Shown: positions 16,898 through 26,019, counted from the first letter of the stretch. The stretch is 64,000 bases of DNA from an uncultured Granulosicoccus sp. (GCA_947492525.1 CANLNQ010000027.1:32109-96108); one strand, 5' to 3'. The notes: a model not told the origin generated them from the sequence alone. A program made the numbers and translations.

Positions 16898-17907
16898 CAG
16901 CGAGCGCCTTCCTGCCGGAACAGCAGCAGCATCAACGGGATGCCTGCCAGCAGAAGCCAGTGAGACTGTTCTCTCCACACCAGAGTCTTGAGCCCGTCAT
17001 GGGTGGAGGCCGAGGATTGCCGGTTCAGTGTCAGTGGTCCATAGTCGATGACGCCGAAGCTGTTGGCCCTGACTGCGCGGCCACGGCCGGCCTTGGCCAG
17101 GGCCAGTACCGCCTCCCACTGAACACTGATTTCATCGGCTCCGGCAGGCAGCTGGCTCCAGCTGTCGCCCATGCCGTTGGCAGCGGATTCTGTTGTGCTC
17201 GCCAGAACCGCGTCGGAGGACGAACCGAAAACCAGCATATCGATACGATGACCCGCATCGCCGAGAAATCGTGCGGCCGCCAGGCTACTGTTGCTCACAC
17301 CACCGGAATCACCCAGCACAAATACGCGCGCCTGCAGAAATTGACTGTCCTCGATAATGGACGCAGCCAGAGACAGGGCTCGGGTCAGGTTGGAGCCTTC
17401 CACCGGGATGACGCCGTGCTCCAGCAGAGCAGCGTGTTCATCGAATACGGAACGGTCGAATGCCGGCGGTGCCACCAGAAAGGCATCGCCCGCGAACAGC
17501 ACCAGCGCAATCGGCCGGGCGGCGGCTTCGCGAGACAGCACAGCCAATGACTCCCGCATTGCAGCCAGGCGAGAGGGCACGGTATCGTTCAAGGTCATGG
17601 AACGGGACACATCGGCCACGACTACCCAGCCGGTGCTGTGTCTCCACGTTTCATCGTCGCTTTGACGCAGCGCGCATTGACTGAGGCTGGCGGCAGCGAT
17701 GGCGGCGATCAACAGGGGCAGATTCCACCGCGGCTTGCTCTGACTGCCGGCGCCCAGGTAGTCGAACATGGCAGGCGAGAGCACATCGCGCCAGTCGCTG
17801 CTGCTGCGTATTCGACGCCAGACGAACGAGGCGATCAACAGCAGCAGGGCAGGCAACAGCCAGATCGGTTGCAGGATGACCCAATCACCTAGCTGCCAAG
17901 TGTTCAT
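16897..17907 (-). CDS. VWA-domain membrane protein (BatB/MxaL-like)
   Basis: A 336-aa protein with N-terminal membrane helices (WLLPALLLLIASFVW and LPLLIAAIAAASLS), a von Willebrand A domain from ~95 with the MIDAS motif DVSRS (D99, S101, S103), and a C-terminal helix (SHWLLLAGIPLMLLLF). It is the second of two VWA proteins in the operon. Its start overlaps the first VWA stop (ATGA), and its stop overlaps the TPR start (TGATG). By analogy to MxaC/MxaL and BatA/BatB it would present a metal-dependent adhesion surface to the periplasm, working with MoxR. Confidence 0.85.
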   Translation of the reverse strand: MNTWQLGDWVILQPIWLLPALLLLIASFVWRRIRSSSDWRDVLSPAMFDYLGAGSQSKPRWNLPLLIAAIAAASLSQCALRQSDDETWRHSTGWVVVADVSRSMTLNDTVPSRLAAMRESLAVLSREAAARPIALVLFAGDAFLVAPPAFDRSVFDEHAALLEHGVIPVEGSNLTRALSLAASIIEDSQFLQARVFVLGDSGGVSNSSLAAARFLGDAGHRIDMLVFGSSSDAVLASTTESAANGMGDSWSQLPAGADEISVQWEAVLALAKAGRGRAVRANSFGVIDYGPLTLNRQSSASTHDGLKTLVWREQSHWLLLAGIPLMLLLFRQEGAR

Positions 17908-18893
17908 CGGAGAGCGCGCTCACGCAGTTGCTGGCGGATCGGGTCTTCCACTGCCAGCAGCAACAGGCACAGCAAGAGCAGTGCTTGTGGCCAGACGCGA
18001 AGCTCTTGTCGCACGATCACGGGTGGCGCGGGTGCTTCGGCGCTCTCGAGCTTGTCGATGGCATCGTAGATCTGCTGCAGATCCGCAGTACTGCTGGCTC
18101 GAAAGAATTCGCCACCGGCCAGTGTCGCCATCTGTTCGAGAGTGGCTTCGTCCAGGTCCGCGGATTGTGCCGTCTGGTAGCCCCCGAGTTCGCCATCGAC
18201 GCTGCCAAGGGCAATGCTGTGTATGCGAATGCCGAGCTCACTGGCCAGCTCGGCTGCACTCTCCGGTTCCACCGAACCGGCATTGTTGGTGCCATCGGAC
18301 AACAGGACAATGGCCTTGTGGGTGGCGGGGTCGGATTGCAGCGTCTTGATGGACAGACCGATGGCATCACCAATGGCGGTTGATCGTCCGGCCATGCCGA
18401 TACCGGCGCTGTCCAGAATACTGTTCAAGGCCATCAGATCGAAGGTCAGTGGGGAGGCGATGAAGGCCTCCTTGCCATAGAGTACCAGGCTCAGGCGATC
18501 ACCTTTGCGGCGAGTCATGAAATCCCCGGCCACCTGTTTCACGATGCTCAGGCGATCGCTGGTCTGGCCATCAAGGGTGAAGTCCTGCCGGTCCATGCTG
18601 CCAGAGATATCCACTGCCAGTGCGATGGCGCGACCACTGACCGGTTGCATTACCGCATCGCCGGGGCGCCAGGGTTGTGCTATTGCAAGCAGTAATGTCA
18701 CCCAGCAGAGCCACTGCAGCCATTGCCGGATATCCGGGCCTTGGCGTCTGCGTGTTGTCAGTCCCTGCAAGGCCTCTTCCATGGATGGCGGGACGTCGAT
18801 GGCCTCTGCCATCTCCCACTTGGGGTGTCGGCGCCGGAGCAGCCACGGCAGTGGCAGAAGCAGGAATACCCATGGCCAGGTGAAATGGATCAT
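17904..18893 (-). CDS. VWA-domain membrane protein (BatA/MxaC-like)
   Basis: The start at 18893 is set by a 4-bp ATGA overlap with the DUF4381 gene. A 329-aa protein: N-terminal hydrophobic segment (FTWPWVFLLLPLPWLLRRR) and a second helix near 60, then a VWA domain with an intact MIDAS DISGS (D95, S97, S99), TAIGDAIG and LLSDGTNNAG, then a C-terminal helix. This is the BatA/Aerotolerance-operon architecture. It belongs to a chain of overlapping genes MoxR, DUF58, DUF4381, VWA, VWA, TPR, BatD. In methylotrophs the equivalent MxaC/MxaL proteins are needed to activate the PQQ methanol dehydrogenase, which suggests a role in maturing the dehydrogenase at 26163. Confidence 0.88.
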   Translation of the reverse strand: MIHFTWPWVFLLLPLPWLLRRRHPKWEMAEAIDVPPSMEEALQGLTTRRRQGPDIRQWLQWLCWVTLLLAIAQPWRPGDAVMQPVSGRAIALAVDISGSMDRQDFTLDGQTSDRLSIVKQVAGDFMTRRKGDRLSLVLYGKEAFIASPLTFDLMALNSILDSAGIGMAGRSTAIGDAIGLSIKTLQSDPATHKAIVLLSDGTNNAGSVEPESAAELASELGIRIHSIALGSVDGELGGYQTAQSADLDEATLEQMATLAGGEFFRASSTADLQQIYDAIDKLESAEAPAPPVIVRQELRVWPQALLLLCLLLLAVEDPIRQQLRERALR

Positions 18894-19387
18894 GGCAATG
18901 TCCCGGCCGAGGTATGCTCCGGCGTGCGGGGTACGCGTGTGGGAAGTTTGCGAATCAGCTGCTCGAGACGGCTGCACACGGCTTGCAGTTCTTCCTCGCT
19001 CGGCTGTTGTGGCTGATACAGGGCATCACCGAACAAACGCCCCTCTGCCTGCGTGAACCAGTCGGTGCCGAAAGCCTCATCCAGGGTATGGAGCCATGAT
19101 TGCGCATTGCCCGGAATATCGTGATGACGATGGATCAGGATCTGTCTGAGCAGTTTCGCCAGCGTCAGCAGCGCCACGGCCGGTTTCTCGCTGCGCGCCT
19201 GTTGTACGCGAAACAGGGTGTCGCGGCGCCATTGATTCCGCCTTCGGTAACGGCGGTAGCCGAGACCGGTCAGGACAAGCAGCAGCATTATCAGGTTCGC
19301 CATCATCAACCAGACAGGGGCGCCTTCCGGTGCGGGTGGTAGCTGCACGTCGCGAAGCTGGCTGAGTATCTGTTCCGTCTGGTTCAT
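18890..19387 (-). CDS. DUF4381 domain-containing membrane protein
   Basis: A 165-aa protein starting MNQTEQILSQLRDVQLPP. It has one transmembrane helix (WLMMANLIMLLLVLTGLGY) followed by a basic stretch and a helical cytoplasmic domain with LTLAKLLRQILIHRH. DUF4381 (PF14316) genes usually sit between DUF58 and the VWA genes of MoxR operons, as here. The open frame extends to 19447, but the ATG at 19387 matches family starts. Its stop overlaps the VWA start. Confidence 0.82.
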   Translation of the reverse strand: MNQTEQILSQLRDVQLPPAPEGAPVWLMMANLIMLLLVLTGLGYRRYRRRNQWRRDTLFRVQQARSEKPAVALLTLAKLLRQILIHRHHDIPGNAQSWLHTLDEAFGTDWFTQAEGRLFGDALYQPQQPSEEELQAVCSRLEQLIRKLPTRVPRTPEHTSAGTLP

Positions 19388-19489
19388 CGGTTTACAGACC
19401 ACCAACCGCGCGTCGTGCCGGCCATGATTGTCGGGGCCACTCGCCACGGACCGAAAGGCCTGAGGCCTGTTCGAGCGTCACCGGGCGTC

Positions 19490-20500
19490 TCACGGTAAAT
19501 GACCGCTTTGCCGCAGGGTGGCGACGATCTCCGTCTTGCCTGCGCCGGAATTCAGCAAGGGAATCAGCAGTGAGGAAAAGCGATCGTCTCTTTGCTGTTT
19601 CTGCAACAAGAGCTGTTGCTGCAACTGCCTGACCTGTCGTCGCCCGAGGGTGACGGCTCGATGGCTTCTGTGCGGCAATGTTCGGGATCGATAGCCGTAG
19701 TGCCCGACAGGCAGACCCTGTTCGAGCATGTCGTCATCGAGGTGAATGGCCGCCTGCCGCGTGGCCTGTGACAGCGTGTTCATGGCCTCGTCAAACTGGT
19801 CGCCCAGCTGATCGAAGGCACTGATCCAGATCACAGAGCCATGGAGCTGGTGCTGCGCGCTCAACCAGCGAGCTACCTGTTCCAGCGTCAGGTCGGTTTC
19901 GGTAGCGTGTTTTCGTTCACGATCGAGCATCATCAGTTTCTCGTCAGCGACGTCAGACTGAGTCGATCCTGCTTCGAAGCGCCTGCTCAGCAGGGCGCAG
20001 GCATCAATGGCCGCACTGTGTCCGGCTCGATTGTCGCTGACAGCCAGACCCTTGTCTTGAACAACGATGACACACAGGCGGCTTCCACTCTCGATGGCTT
20101 GCCACAGCAGGCGGGCGGTCAGCTGGCAGGCCCTGGCCGATCGCAAGGCCTTCGTGCCGGTGAACATGGAGCGGCGAAGGTCTGTCACCAGAGTCACCCG
20201 ATGTTCTCGTTCCTCTCGATACAGGCGTGTGTACAGGACATTGCTGCGTGCGCTGGCCTTCCAGTCGACATGTCTGAGTTCGTCGCCGGCACTGTAGGGC
20301 CTGAGATCATCGAAATCGGTCCCGTGACCGCGTCGTTCTCCACGAAAGTTGCCTGCCCATTGTCCAGTACCTGCCGGTTGGCGCAGGGTGCTTTCGCGAA
20401 CCGTGTGTCGTTCGTTCAGCAACGATTCGAGACTGACCGTTACGGACGCATCAGCCGAATCACCGGTATGGCCTGTGCCTGTATTACGCAAGATTGGCAC
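19490..20500 (-). CDS. DUF58 domain-containing protein (MxaS/YeaD2-like)
   Basis: The motif GERRGHGTDFDDLRPYSAGDELRHVDWKASAR (~55-85) is the DUF58 (PF01882) signature, followed by a VWA-like fold (VTLVTDLRRSM). An in-frame stop lies just upstream, and the GTG at 20500 is the only start codon between them; the Shine-Dalgarno is weak. Soluble, 336 aa. In mxa clusters the equivalent MxaS follows MxaR (MoxR), and the same order holds here with a 64-bp gap. It is thought to act as an adaptor between the AAA+ ATPase and the VWA membrane proteins. Confidence 0.85.
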   Translation of the reverse strand: MPILRNTGTGHTGDSADASVTVSLESLLNERHTVRESTLRQPAGTGQWAGNFRGERRGHGTDFDDLRPYSAGDELRHVDWKASARSNVLYTRLYREEREHRVTLVTDLRRSMFTGTKALRSARACQLTARLLWQAIESGSRLCVIVVQDKGLAVSDNRAGHSAAIDACALLSRRFEAGSTQSDVADEKLMMLDRERKHATETDLTLEQVARWLSAQHQLHGSVIWISAFDQLGDQFDEAMNTLSQATRQAAIHLDDDMLEQGLPVGHYGYRSRTLPHRSHRAVTLGRRQVRQLQQQLLLQKQQRDDRFSSLLIPLLNSGAGKTEIVATLRQSGHLP

Positions 20501-20564
20501 TCGGAACCGTGGGGTGGATCTGGTGTCGGCTGTTCACGGCGTGCTGAGACATGTCGGCTCGGCC

Positions 20565-21560
20565 TCAGACTTGAGGAGTGGAGTCCAGCAGGTCCTGAAC
20601 AATCTGGCGGGCCGTGTTGCCAGCCGCTCGTGCGCGATAGTCCAGAGCAATTCGCCCACTGAGAATGTCCGGTGCCAGAGTGGCAATATCGTCAGGTGTC
20701 ACGAACTCTCGTCCATCGAGCCAGGCTCTGGCACGCGAGGCCAGAGCAAGATAGATCGACGCGCGCGGGCTGGCGGCCTGGGCAATCATCGAGGCGGATT
20801 GACCCCCTGCGCCCAGACCTCGGGTTGCGCCGACCAGTCGCACGATATAGTCGCGCACGGCCTCGGAAAGAAAGACATCGGGAATCAGCTGTCGTGCACG
20901 CAGGATGAGTTCGCCATTGCCGATGGCCTCAGGTCCGTTGGTAGCGACCAAGGGATCGGATTCGCTCAGTACCTGATCGAGAATCCTGCGTTCCTGTTCG
21001 ATACCCGGCAGTTCGAGGTTGACGAAGAACATGAAGCGATCGAGTTGCGCCTCGGGCAGCGGGTAGGTGCCTTCATGCTCGATCGGGTTCTGCGTTGCCG
21101 CCACCAGAAAGGGCTCTTCAAGCTTGCGCGTGACGCCGTTGCTGGTGATCTGATGCTCTCCCATGGCTTCGAGCAAGGCACTCTGTACCTTGGGTGGCGC
21201 GCGATTCACTTCATCGACCAGAACGATGTGATTGAACAACGGGCCGGGATTGAAGGTGAATTCGCCGCTTCGTGGCTGCAGGATGTCGGTGCCGGTGATA
21301 TCGGCAGGTAGCAGGTCCGGGGTGGCTTGCACGCGCACGAAACGGATGTCGAGCAATCGGGCAAATCGGTTGATGGTGCGTGTCTTGGCAACGCCGGGAG
21401 GCCCTTCGATCAGCAGATGCCCGCCAGTGAGCAGCGCGATCAACAGGCGGTCTATGAGGCTTTCCAGTCCGATCAGTTGCCCTGCCAGCGTGGTTCGCAG
21501 TAGCTGCATGGAGGCTCTGACCTCATCCGGCTCGGCTCGGCTGTCGGGGTCGGCATTCAT
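20565..21560 (-). CDS. moxR: MoxR-family AAA+ ATPase
   Basis: A 331-aa AAA+ chaperone-like ATPase. Walker A GPPGVAKT (53-60), Walker B IVLVDE (112-117), the family segment RAPPKVQSALLEAMGEHQ, sensor-1 ATQNP and an arginine-finger region LPEAQLDRFMF are all intact. The C-terminal lid starts near residue 235. Its ATG overlaps the stop of the CxxxCW gene (ATGA), tying the MoxR operon to a PQQ-catabolism accessory gene. MoxR (MxaR) was named for its requirement in methanol dehydrogenase formation; here the likely client is the PQQ alcohol dehydrogenase. Confidence 0.93.
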   Translation of the reverse strand: MNADPDSRAEPDEVRASMQLLRTTLAGQLIGLESLIDRLLIALLTGGHLLIEGPPGVAKTRTINRFARLLDIRFVRVQATPDLLPADITGTDILQPRSGEFTFNPGPLFNHIVLVDEVNRAPPKVQSALLEAMGEHQITSNGVTRKLEEPFLVAATQNPIEHEGTYPLPEAQLDRFMFFVNLELPGIEQERRILDQVLSESDPLVATNGPEAIGNGELILRARQLIPDVFLSEAVRDYIVRLVGATRGLGAGGQSASMIAQAASPRASIYLALASRARAWLDGREFVTPDDIATLAPDILSGRIALDYRARAAGNTARQIVQDLLDSTPQV

Positions 21561-22672
21561 GGGCGAATGAGCAGTGAGGGAAACAGGCGGCTATCGGCAT
21601 CCTCGGCGATGAATTCGTCAAGATCGATCGGATGGCTGTAGGGTTCGGGGGGATCGGCAAGCACGTCGAGATCGCCTTGCAGCAACTGACCCCGCAGGCT
21701 GCCGTCTTCCTGCCATGCCAGTCGGTAGTAGATGCCGTTCCAGAAGTCGATGCCGAAACTGCTCGGGGACTTCCAGATGAACAGAAGCTGGTATTCCAGT
21801 TCGGTAAGATCATTTGCCGACACCGTGCCGTGCAGCGGGTAAGGGTAGGGCAGATGACAGAACCATTCTGCAGCGTCCTGAAGACAACGAAACGGGCGCA
21901 TGGACAGAAACTGATCGACAAAGCGTTCGCTGTCCAGTTCGATGGTGAATGTACTGCTTTCCGAGTCGGTGGCAGCGAAACTGACTGTGCCGATAGCGAG
22001 TTCTTCACCCTGCTGATCAATCAGGAAGATTTGCGCTGAATCGGGCGGTGTGTGTTGCCCGGGTGCTTCATCCGGGGATGGCTCCTGCGCGACGGCGGGA
22101 GTGGTGTCGGTGAAGAAGTTCACCGGTTGAAGCTGGGTCAAATCCCAGCCGTTCTCCATCCATCCATCGACGCCCAGGGGATACCAGTGCACAGCACCAT
22201 AACCCCACAGAATGGCTCTGCGCGCGGCATTCCAGCTTTGCCAGCAGTCCGCATTGCAGAAGAACACCAGCGGAGTATCCTGATTACCTTGCGTCAGTCT
22301 TGCAATATTTCGCTTGAAGTAGTCTTCCGCTTCAGCGTTGAGTGTGCCGAAGCCCACTTCGGGCAGCCAGATGGCACCGGGTATGGACAGGCGAATCTCG
22401 GAGGTCACCCAGTGTCCGTCCAAGGGGTCAGGTCCCAGGCCCACAGGCGGATGCACGTCGATAAGGACGGCAGTGCCCTGTTCCTGCATGAGTGCCAGTT
22501 GCCGGGTATCCAGCGTGGTACCGCCGGGGACATCTTCCGGCACTGGTGCTCGGTAGCGCTCCATGCGCAAGCCGGTCTGGGGGTCGACGTCATAGCCTTC
22601 GAGGGCCAGGGCGGAGCTGTTTGCAACAATGACAAACAGCACCGCGATGATCAACAGGGTTCTATCCAGCAT
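21557..22672 (-). CDS. PQQ-dependent-catabolism-associated CxxxCW rhodanese-like protein with C-terminal extension (TIGR03865-like)
   Basis: The start at 22672 gives a signal peptide (TLLIIAVLFVIVANSSALA). Residues ~25-190 are rhodanese-like: VLIDVHPP, SIPGAIWLPEVGFG and the motif CNADCW (C139, C143, W144) followed by SWNAARRAILWGY and VHWYPLGVDGWMENG, matching the periplasmic PQQ-associated CXXCW-motif family. Those proteins normally end around here; this one has ~175 further residues with a beta-rich, Trp/Tyr-containing segment (LEYQLLFIWKSPSSFGIDFW) that I do not recognise. First gene of the leftward operon and divergent from the cytochrome gene. The Cys pair suggests thiol or persulfide chemistry, or metal/PQQ handling. 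Confidence 0.82.
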   Translation of the reverse strand: MLDRTLLIIAVLFVIVANSSALALEGYDVDPQTGLRMERYRAPVPEDVPGGTTLDTRQLALMQEQGTAVLIDVHPPVGLGPDPLDGHWVTSEIRLSIPGAIWLPEVGFGTLNAEAEDYFKRNIARLTQGNQDTPLVFFCNADCWQSWNAARRAILWGYGAVHWYPLGVDGWMENGWDLTQLQPVNFFTDTTPAVAQEPSPDEAPGQHTPPDSAQIFLIDQQGEELAIGTVSFAATDSESSTFTIELDSERFVDQFLSMRPFRCLQDAAEWFCHLPYPYPLHGTVSANDLTELEYQLLFIWKSPSSFGIDFWNGIYYRLAWQEDGSLRGQLLQGDLDVLADPPEPYSHPIDLDEFIAEDADSRLFPSLLIRP

Positions 22673-22709
22673 GATTGACAGTATGCGCTGTGCGCTCGGT
22701 AGAGACAGT

Positions 22710-22788
22710 GGTACAAAAGTCCAACGCCGGAGGCGCACAATGGCTTGCCGTGCAAGGCGATTCGGGCGGAGGATGGTTCCAAAAGTAC
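22710..22788. promoter_or_regulatory. Divergent regulatory region with two related AAAAGT motifs
   Basis: Between the CxxxCW and pedF genes are GGTACAAAAGTCC (22710-22722) and GGTTCCAAAAGTACC (22774-22788), which share CAAAAGT and pair as loose inverted or direct repeats. A 9-of-10 match to CCAAAAGTAC lies inverted before the dehydrogenase at 26020-26029. A shared activator site for the PQQ regulon is inferred. Confidence 0.4.
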
Positions 22789-22855
22789 CATGTTGGGAGG
22801 GCACCGGTTTGAGCTACGCTTGCGTTCTTCCGAGGTAGACGAGTTGTAGATTCCG

Positions 22856-23302
22856 ATGAAAAAGCGTTTGTTGACTGGTGCAGTTTCCCTGTTGGTCGTG
22901 TCTCAGATCATGCTCGTGAAAACGGGCTATGGTCATGGTGATGTGCAGCCTCAGGCCGTGGATACCGAAGGGCTGGAAGCCTTGCCTGAAGAAATCGCCA
23001 TGGAAAATCCTTACCGCACGATGGGCGGTGAGCAATACGAACTGGCACAGACCGTGGGTGCCTCTGCCTACAATACCAACTGCGCGCGTTGTCACGGACT
23101 GGAAGCGATCTCGGGTGGTATTGCACCGGATCTGCGTTTGCTGGAAGATGGTGAATTCGGAGACGAATGGTTCATGGAAAGGGTGCGCAAGGGCTACACG
23201 CAGAACGGTGCCTACAAGATGCCTCCTTTCGAGAACATCCTGAGCCAGGAAGCCATGTGGGCCATTCGTTCCTACACTGAAACCCAGCCACGTCCAGAAT
23301 AG
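22856..23302 (+). CDS. pedF: Cytochrome c-550 PedF-like
   Basis: A 148-aa monoheme c-type cytochrome. The N-terminus MKKRLLTGAVSLLVVSQIMLV is a signal peptide or anchor. The heme motif CARCH is at C76-C79-H80 and the likely distal Met122 is in YKMPPFENILS. The segment NPYRTMGGEQYELAQTVGASAYN precedes the heme site as in the PedF family (TIGR04494). It would accept electrons from the PQQ alcohol dehydrogenase encoded downstream and pass them to the respiratory chain. First gene of the rightward operon; the next start follows its stop with no gap (TAGATG). Confidence 0.9.
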   Translation: MKKRLLTGAVSLLVVSQIMLVKTGYGHGDVQPQAVDTEGLEALPEEIAMENPYRTMGGEQYELAQTVGASAYNTNCARCHGLEAISGGIAPDLRLLEDGEFGDEWFMERVRKGYTQNGAYKMPPFENILSQEAMWAIRSYTETQPRPE

Positions 23303-24181
23303 ATGAGCTACCGAATTCCCGGTCTGAGCCAGACCCTGCGTTGCCTGAGTGCACTGAGTCTGCTCGCAGCAGGGCTGAGTTCGCCTGCGCTGCAGGCACG
23401 CCCTGTGGATGATGTGGTCGACAGCGGCAAACTGGTGGTCTTTGCCTACAGCGATTACGCCCCTTATTCCTGGCAGGACGAGTCCGGGGAGGCGCAGGGC
23501 ATCGATGTGGAGATCGGGCGGCGCTTTGGCGAGAGCCTGGGCGTGGAGGTCGAGTTCCTGATTCGCGGTGCTGACGAGAATCTGGACGACGACCTGCGTG
23601 TCAATATCTGGAAGGGCGATCTGGTGCATGGCAAGTATGCCGATGTGATGATGCATGTGCCCTACGATCGTGAAGTGGATATACGTAATGAGCTTGCAGT
23701 ACTCACATCCCCATACTTTCAGGAACAGATGGCCTTGATCGTCAACCGCGACATGTTGCCCACCGTCGAGACGTTCGGCCGTTTCGTGTCCAACCCCATT
23801 GCCGTGGAAGTGGACACGGCAGGGGACTTCTTCCTGTCAAACGCCTTCCGCGGCCAGTTGCTGCAGAGCATCCGCCGCGGTCGTACATTTGCTGATGCGC
23901 AGCGCCTCTATACCAGCACCGAGGTGGGTGCCTTGATGGGGGCTCGTGCGCAGATGGAATGGGTGGCACATGAATCACCGGATATCGATTCGGATATCGT
24001 GCAGCCGCCGATGCCGGGAATTGTCAGAACGGGCTGGCCCATCGGCATTGCTGTCAAGCATGACAGCCGTGATCTGGGGTATGCACTGGGCGATGTGCTT
24101 ACCGAGATGATCGACTCCGGCGACATGAAGGAACTCTATGCGCGCTATGGGGTAGAGTGGTTGCCTGCGGATCTGCAATGA
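23303..24181 (+). CDS. Quinoprotein dehydrogenase-associated solute-binding protein (TIGR03871-like)
   Basis: A 292-aa periplasmic protein of the amino-acid-binding SBP type (PF00497). A Leu/Ala-rich signal peptide ends ...GLSSPALQA. LVVFAYSDYAPYSWQDESGEAQGIDVEIGRRFG and HVPYDREVD are characteristic of the quinoprotein-dehydrogenase-associated subgroup (PedB/MxaJ/XoxJ relatives). XoxJ/MxaJ proteins are thought to hold the apo-dehydrogenase during PQQ/metal loading, so a chaperone role is likelier than nutrient uptake. Its ATG directly follows the pedF stop, so translation is coupled. Confidence 0.88.
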   Translation: MSYRIPGLSQTLRCLSALSLLAAGLSSPALQARPVDDVVDSGKLVVFAYSDYAPYSWQDESGEAQGIDVEIGRRFGESLGVEVEFLIRGADENLDDDLRVNIWKGDLVHGKYADVMMHVPYDREVDIRNELAVLTSPYFQEQMALIVNRDMLPTVETFGRFVSNPIAVEVDTAGDFFLSNAFRGQLLQSIRRGRTFADAQRLYTSTEVGALMGARAQMEWVAHESPDIDSDIVQPPMPGIVRTGWPIGIAVKHDSRDLGYALGDVLTEMIDSGDMKELYARYGVEWLPADLQ

Positions 24182-24191
24182 GGTGAACGCC

Positions 24192-24983
24192 ATGAAGTCT
24201 GTGTCACGAATCGCTGTTGTATTTTGCATGATGTTGTTCAGCACCGGTTTGCTGGCGCGGCAGTTGCCCGAAGACCCTCTGGACTCGGTCATGTGGGAAG
24301 CCATGGCCGAGCGCTTCATGCCTGAAGGCGACATCGTGTTCGACGAGCGAGTCAGGGTCATGGCGCCGCTCTCTGCTGAAAACCAGTTTCATGTACCGAT
24401 CACGGTCGATGCCACGGCACTGGACGATGTGGTGGAGATCGTGGCAATGGCCGATCTGAACCCCATTCCTCTGGTCATGAGTCTGCGGCCGTCGGAGGCA
24501 TTGGCGTTCGTCGGTTTTCGGCTCAAACTGCAACAGACCTCGCCGATCCATGTCGGCGTTCGCACCCGTGATGGGGTATGGCATGTGGGCGGCGCCATCG
24601 TTGACGCTGCCGGTGGTGGCTGTACCGCTCCGGCTGCTGCCCACGGCAACAGCAACTGGATGAAGACGCTGGGTGAGACGCGTGCCTTTGCCGGTCGCGA
24701 TACTGATCACAGCGCTCGCATGACACTGCGCATGCGTCATCCCATGGATACCGGACTGGCAGCCGGTATTCCGGCCTTCTATCTCAACGAATTGGCGGTA
24801 CGTGATGATGAGGGTAACATCCTGGCCGAAATCGATCTGTACGAGCCCGTCAGCGAAAATCCGACTCTGACCCTCAAGCCCAGGGTGGGGCCTGAAGCAA
24901 CGGTGCTGACGGTGTCCTCGAGAGACACCGAAGGCAATATCTTCAATTTCCCGCTGGACGTGCCGGCGGCCACCGGGCTGTGA
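24192..24983 (+). CDS. Quinoprotein dehydrogenase-associated SoxYZ-like carrier protein (TIGR04557-like)
   Basis: The start at 24192 is preferred over a GTG at 24183 because GAGGTG lies 7-8 nt upstream. Signal peptide MKSVSRIAVVFCMMLFSTGLLA. The N-terminal domain (~40-150) is SoxY-like and ends in a Gly-rich arm GGGCTAP carrying a single Cys (C144). The C-terminal domain (~165-264) is SoxZ-like (MKTLGETRAFA ... MRHPMDTG). In sulfur oxidation the SoxY arm Cys carries sulfur; in the PQQ relay family the carried species is not established. It sits between the solute-binding and metallohydrolase genes. Confidence 0.87.
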   Translation: MKSVSRIAVVFCMMLFSTGLLARQLPEDPLDSVMWEAMAERFMPEGDIVFDERVRVMAPLSAENQFHVPITVDATALDDVVEIVAMADLNPIPLVMSLRPSEALAFVGFRLKLQQTSPIHVGVRTRDGVWHVGGAIVDAAGGGCTAPAAAHGNSNWMKTLGETRAFAGRDTDHSARMTLRMRHPMDTGLAAGIPAFYLNELAVRDDEGNILAEIDLYEPVSENPTLTLKPRVGPEATVLTVSSRDTEGNIFNFPLDVPAATGL

Positions 24984-24993
24984 GCCAGCCTTC

Positions 24994-26001
24994 ATGACAA
25001 CAAGACAAGCGCATTGCGGTCGGGCAAGTGCCGCACCCGCGTCCAGGCGGCGCAGACAGGTCATGCAGTGGTTTGCTGCCGGCTGCGGCTGCGCCATCTG
25101 TGGTTCTGCCAGTGCGCGATTACTGGATTTCGATCTGAGAGCGGTCGAGATGGCATCCCGAACCTGGGCGGTACTGGGACGTACCGAATATTTCAATATG
25201 GACAACGGTGGCAACATCGTCAACGTGGCGTTCGTGGAAGTGCCCGATGGCGTTGTGGTCATCGATACAGGTCCGTCCCGGCGATACGGCGATGCACTAC
25301 GCCGCCTCATCGAAAAGACCGTGCCGGGCAAGCCGATACTGCGCGTCTACAATACGCATCATCACCCGGATCATTTTCTGGGCAATCAAGCCTTCGACGC
25401 ATCCATGATTGCCGCGCCGCAGAAAGTGATCGACAATATTGCGTTGGAAGGCTCCGGCTTTGCCGACAATATGTATCGCCTTCTGGGCGACTGGATGCGA
25501 GGTACCAATGCCGTGGCCCCGACGGTTGCCCTGCAGGCTGATCGTGAAGAGGTGGGAGGAAGGCATTTCTCCTTGTTTTATCTTTCAGGGCATACCAGCA
25601 GCGATTTCGTCATCAGAGATGATGAGACCGGTGTGTTGTTTGCCGGCGATCTTGCCTTTCTGTATCGGGCACCAACGACACCACATGCCGATATCGTCAG
25701 CTGGCGAGAATCCCTGACCGTGTTGGCCGGAATCGATAAATCCCTGCTGATACCCGGTCACGGACCCAGCGACGACAAGGATGAGTCACTGGTACAGACC
25801 GGCGATTACATCGACTGGCTGCACGGCAGTCTGAGTGATGCAGTGCAGCGAGGGCTGACCATGAACGAAGCCATGGCATTGCCCATACCGGTTCGATTCG
25901 AAGGTCTGGGCGTGGTGCGCACCGAGTACGAACGGTCTGTCGTGCACCTGTATCCTGCACTGGAAGATGCACTTTTCCCCGTCATCGAGCTTGATCAGTA
26001 G
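24994..26001 (+). CDS. Quinoprotein relay system zinc metallohydrolase (SoxH-related MBL fold)
   Basis: A 335-aa metallo-beta-lactamase-fold protein. The zinc-binding motif HHHPDH spans 122-127, with further ligands in YLSGHTSSDF, LFAGDLAF and IPGHGP. The N-terminus has RRRRQVMQWFAAG followed by a hydrophobic/Cys-rich stretch, suggesting a Tat-type signal. SoxH-related hydrolases accompany the SoxYZ-like carrier in PQQ dehydrogenase clusters (TIGR04558/04559). Its likely partner is the Cys-arm carrier encoded 10 bp upstream. I cannot tell subtype 1 from subtype 2. Confidence 0.86.
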   Translation: MTTRQAHCGRASAAPASRRRRQVMQWFAAGCGCAICGSASARLLDFDLRAVEMASRTWAVLGRTEYFNMDNGGNIVNVAFVEVPDGVVVIDTGPSRRYGDALRRLIEKTVPGKPILRVYNTHHHPDHFLGNQAFDASMIAAPQKVIDNIALEGSGFADNMYRLLGDWMRGTNAVAPTVALQADREEVGGRHFSLFYLSGHTSSDFVIRDDETGVLFAGDLAFLYRAPTTPHADIVSWRESLTVLAGIDKSLLIPGHGPSDDKDESLVQTGDYIDWLHGSLSDAVQRGLTMNEAMALPIPVRFEGLGVVRTEYERSVVHLYPALEDALFPVIELDQ

Positions 26002-26019
26002 TATTTCGGCCGCTGGAGT

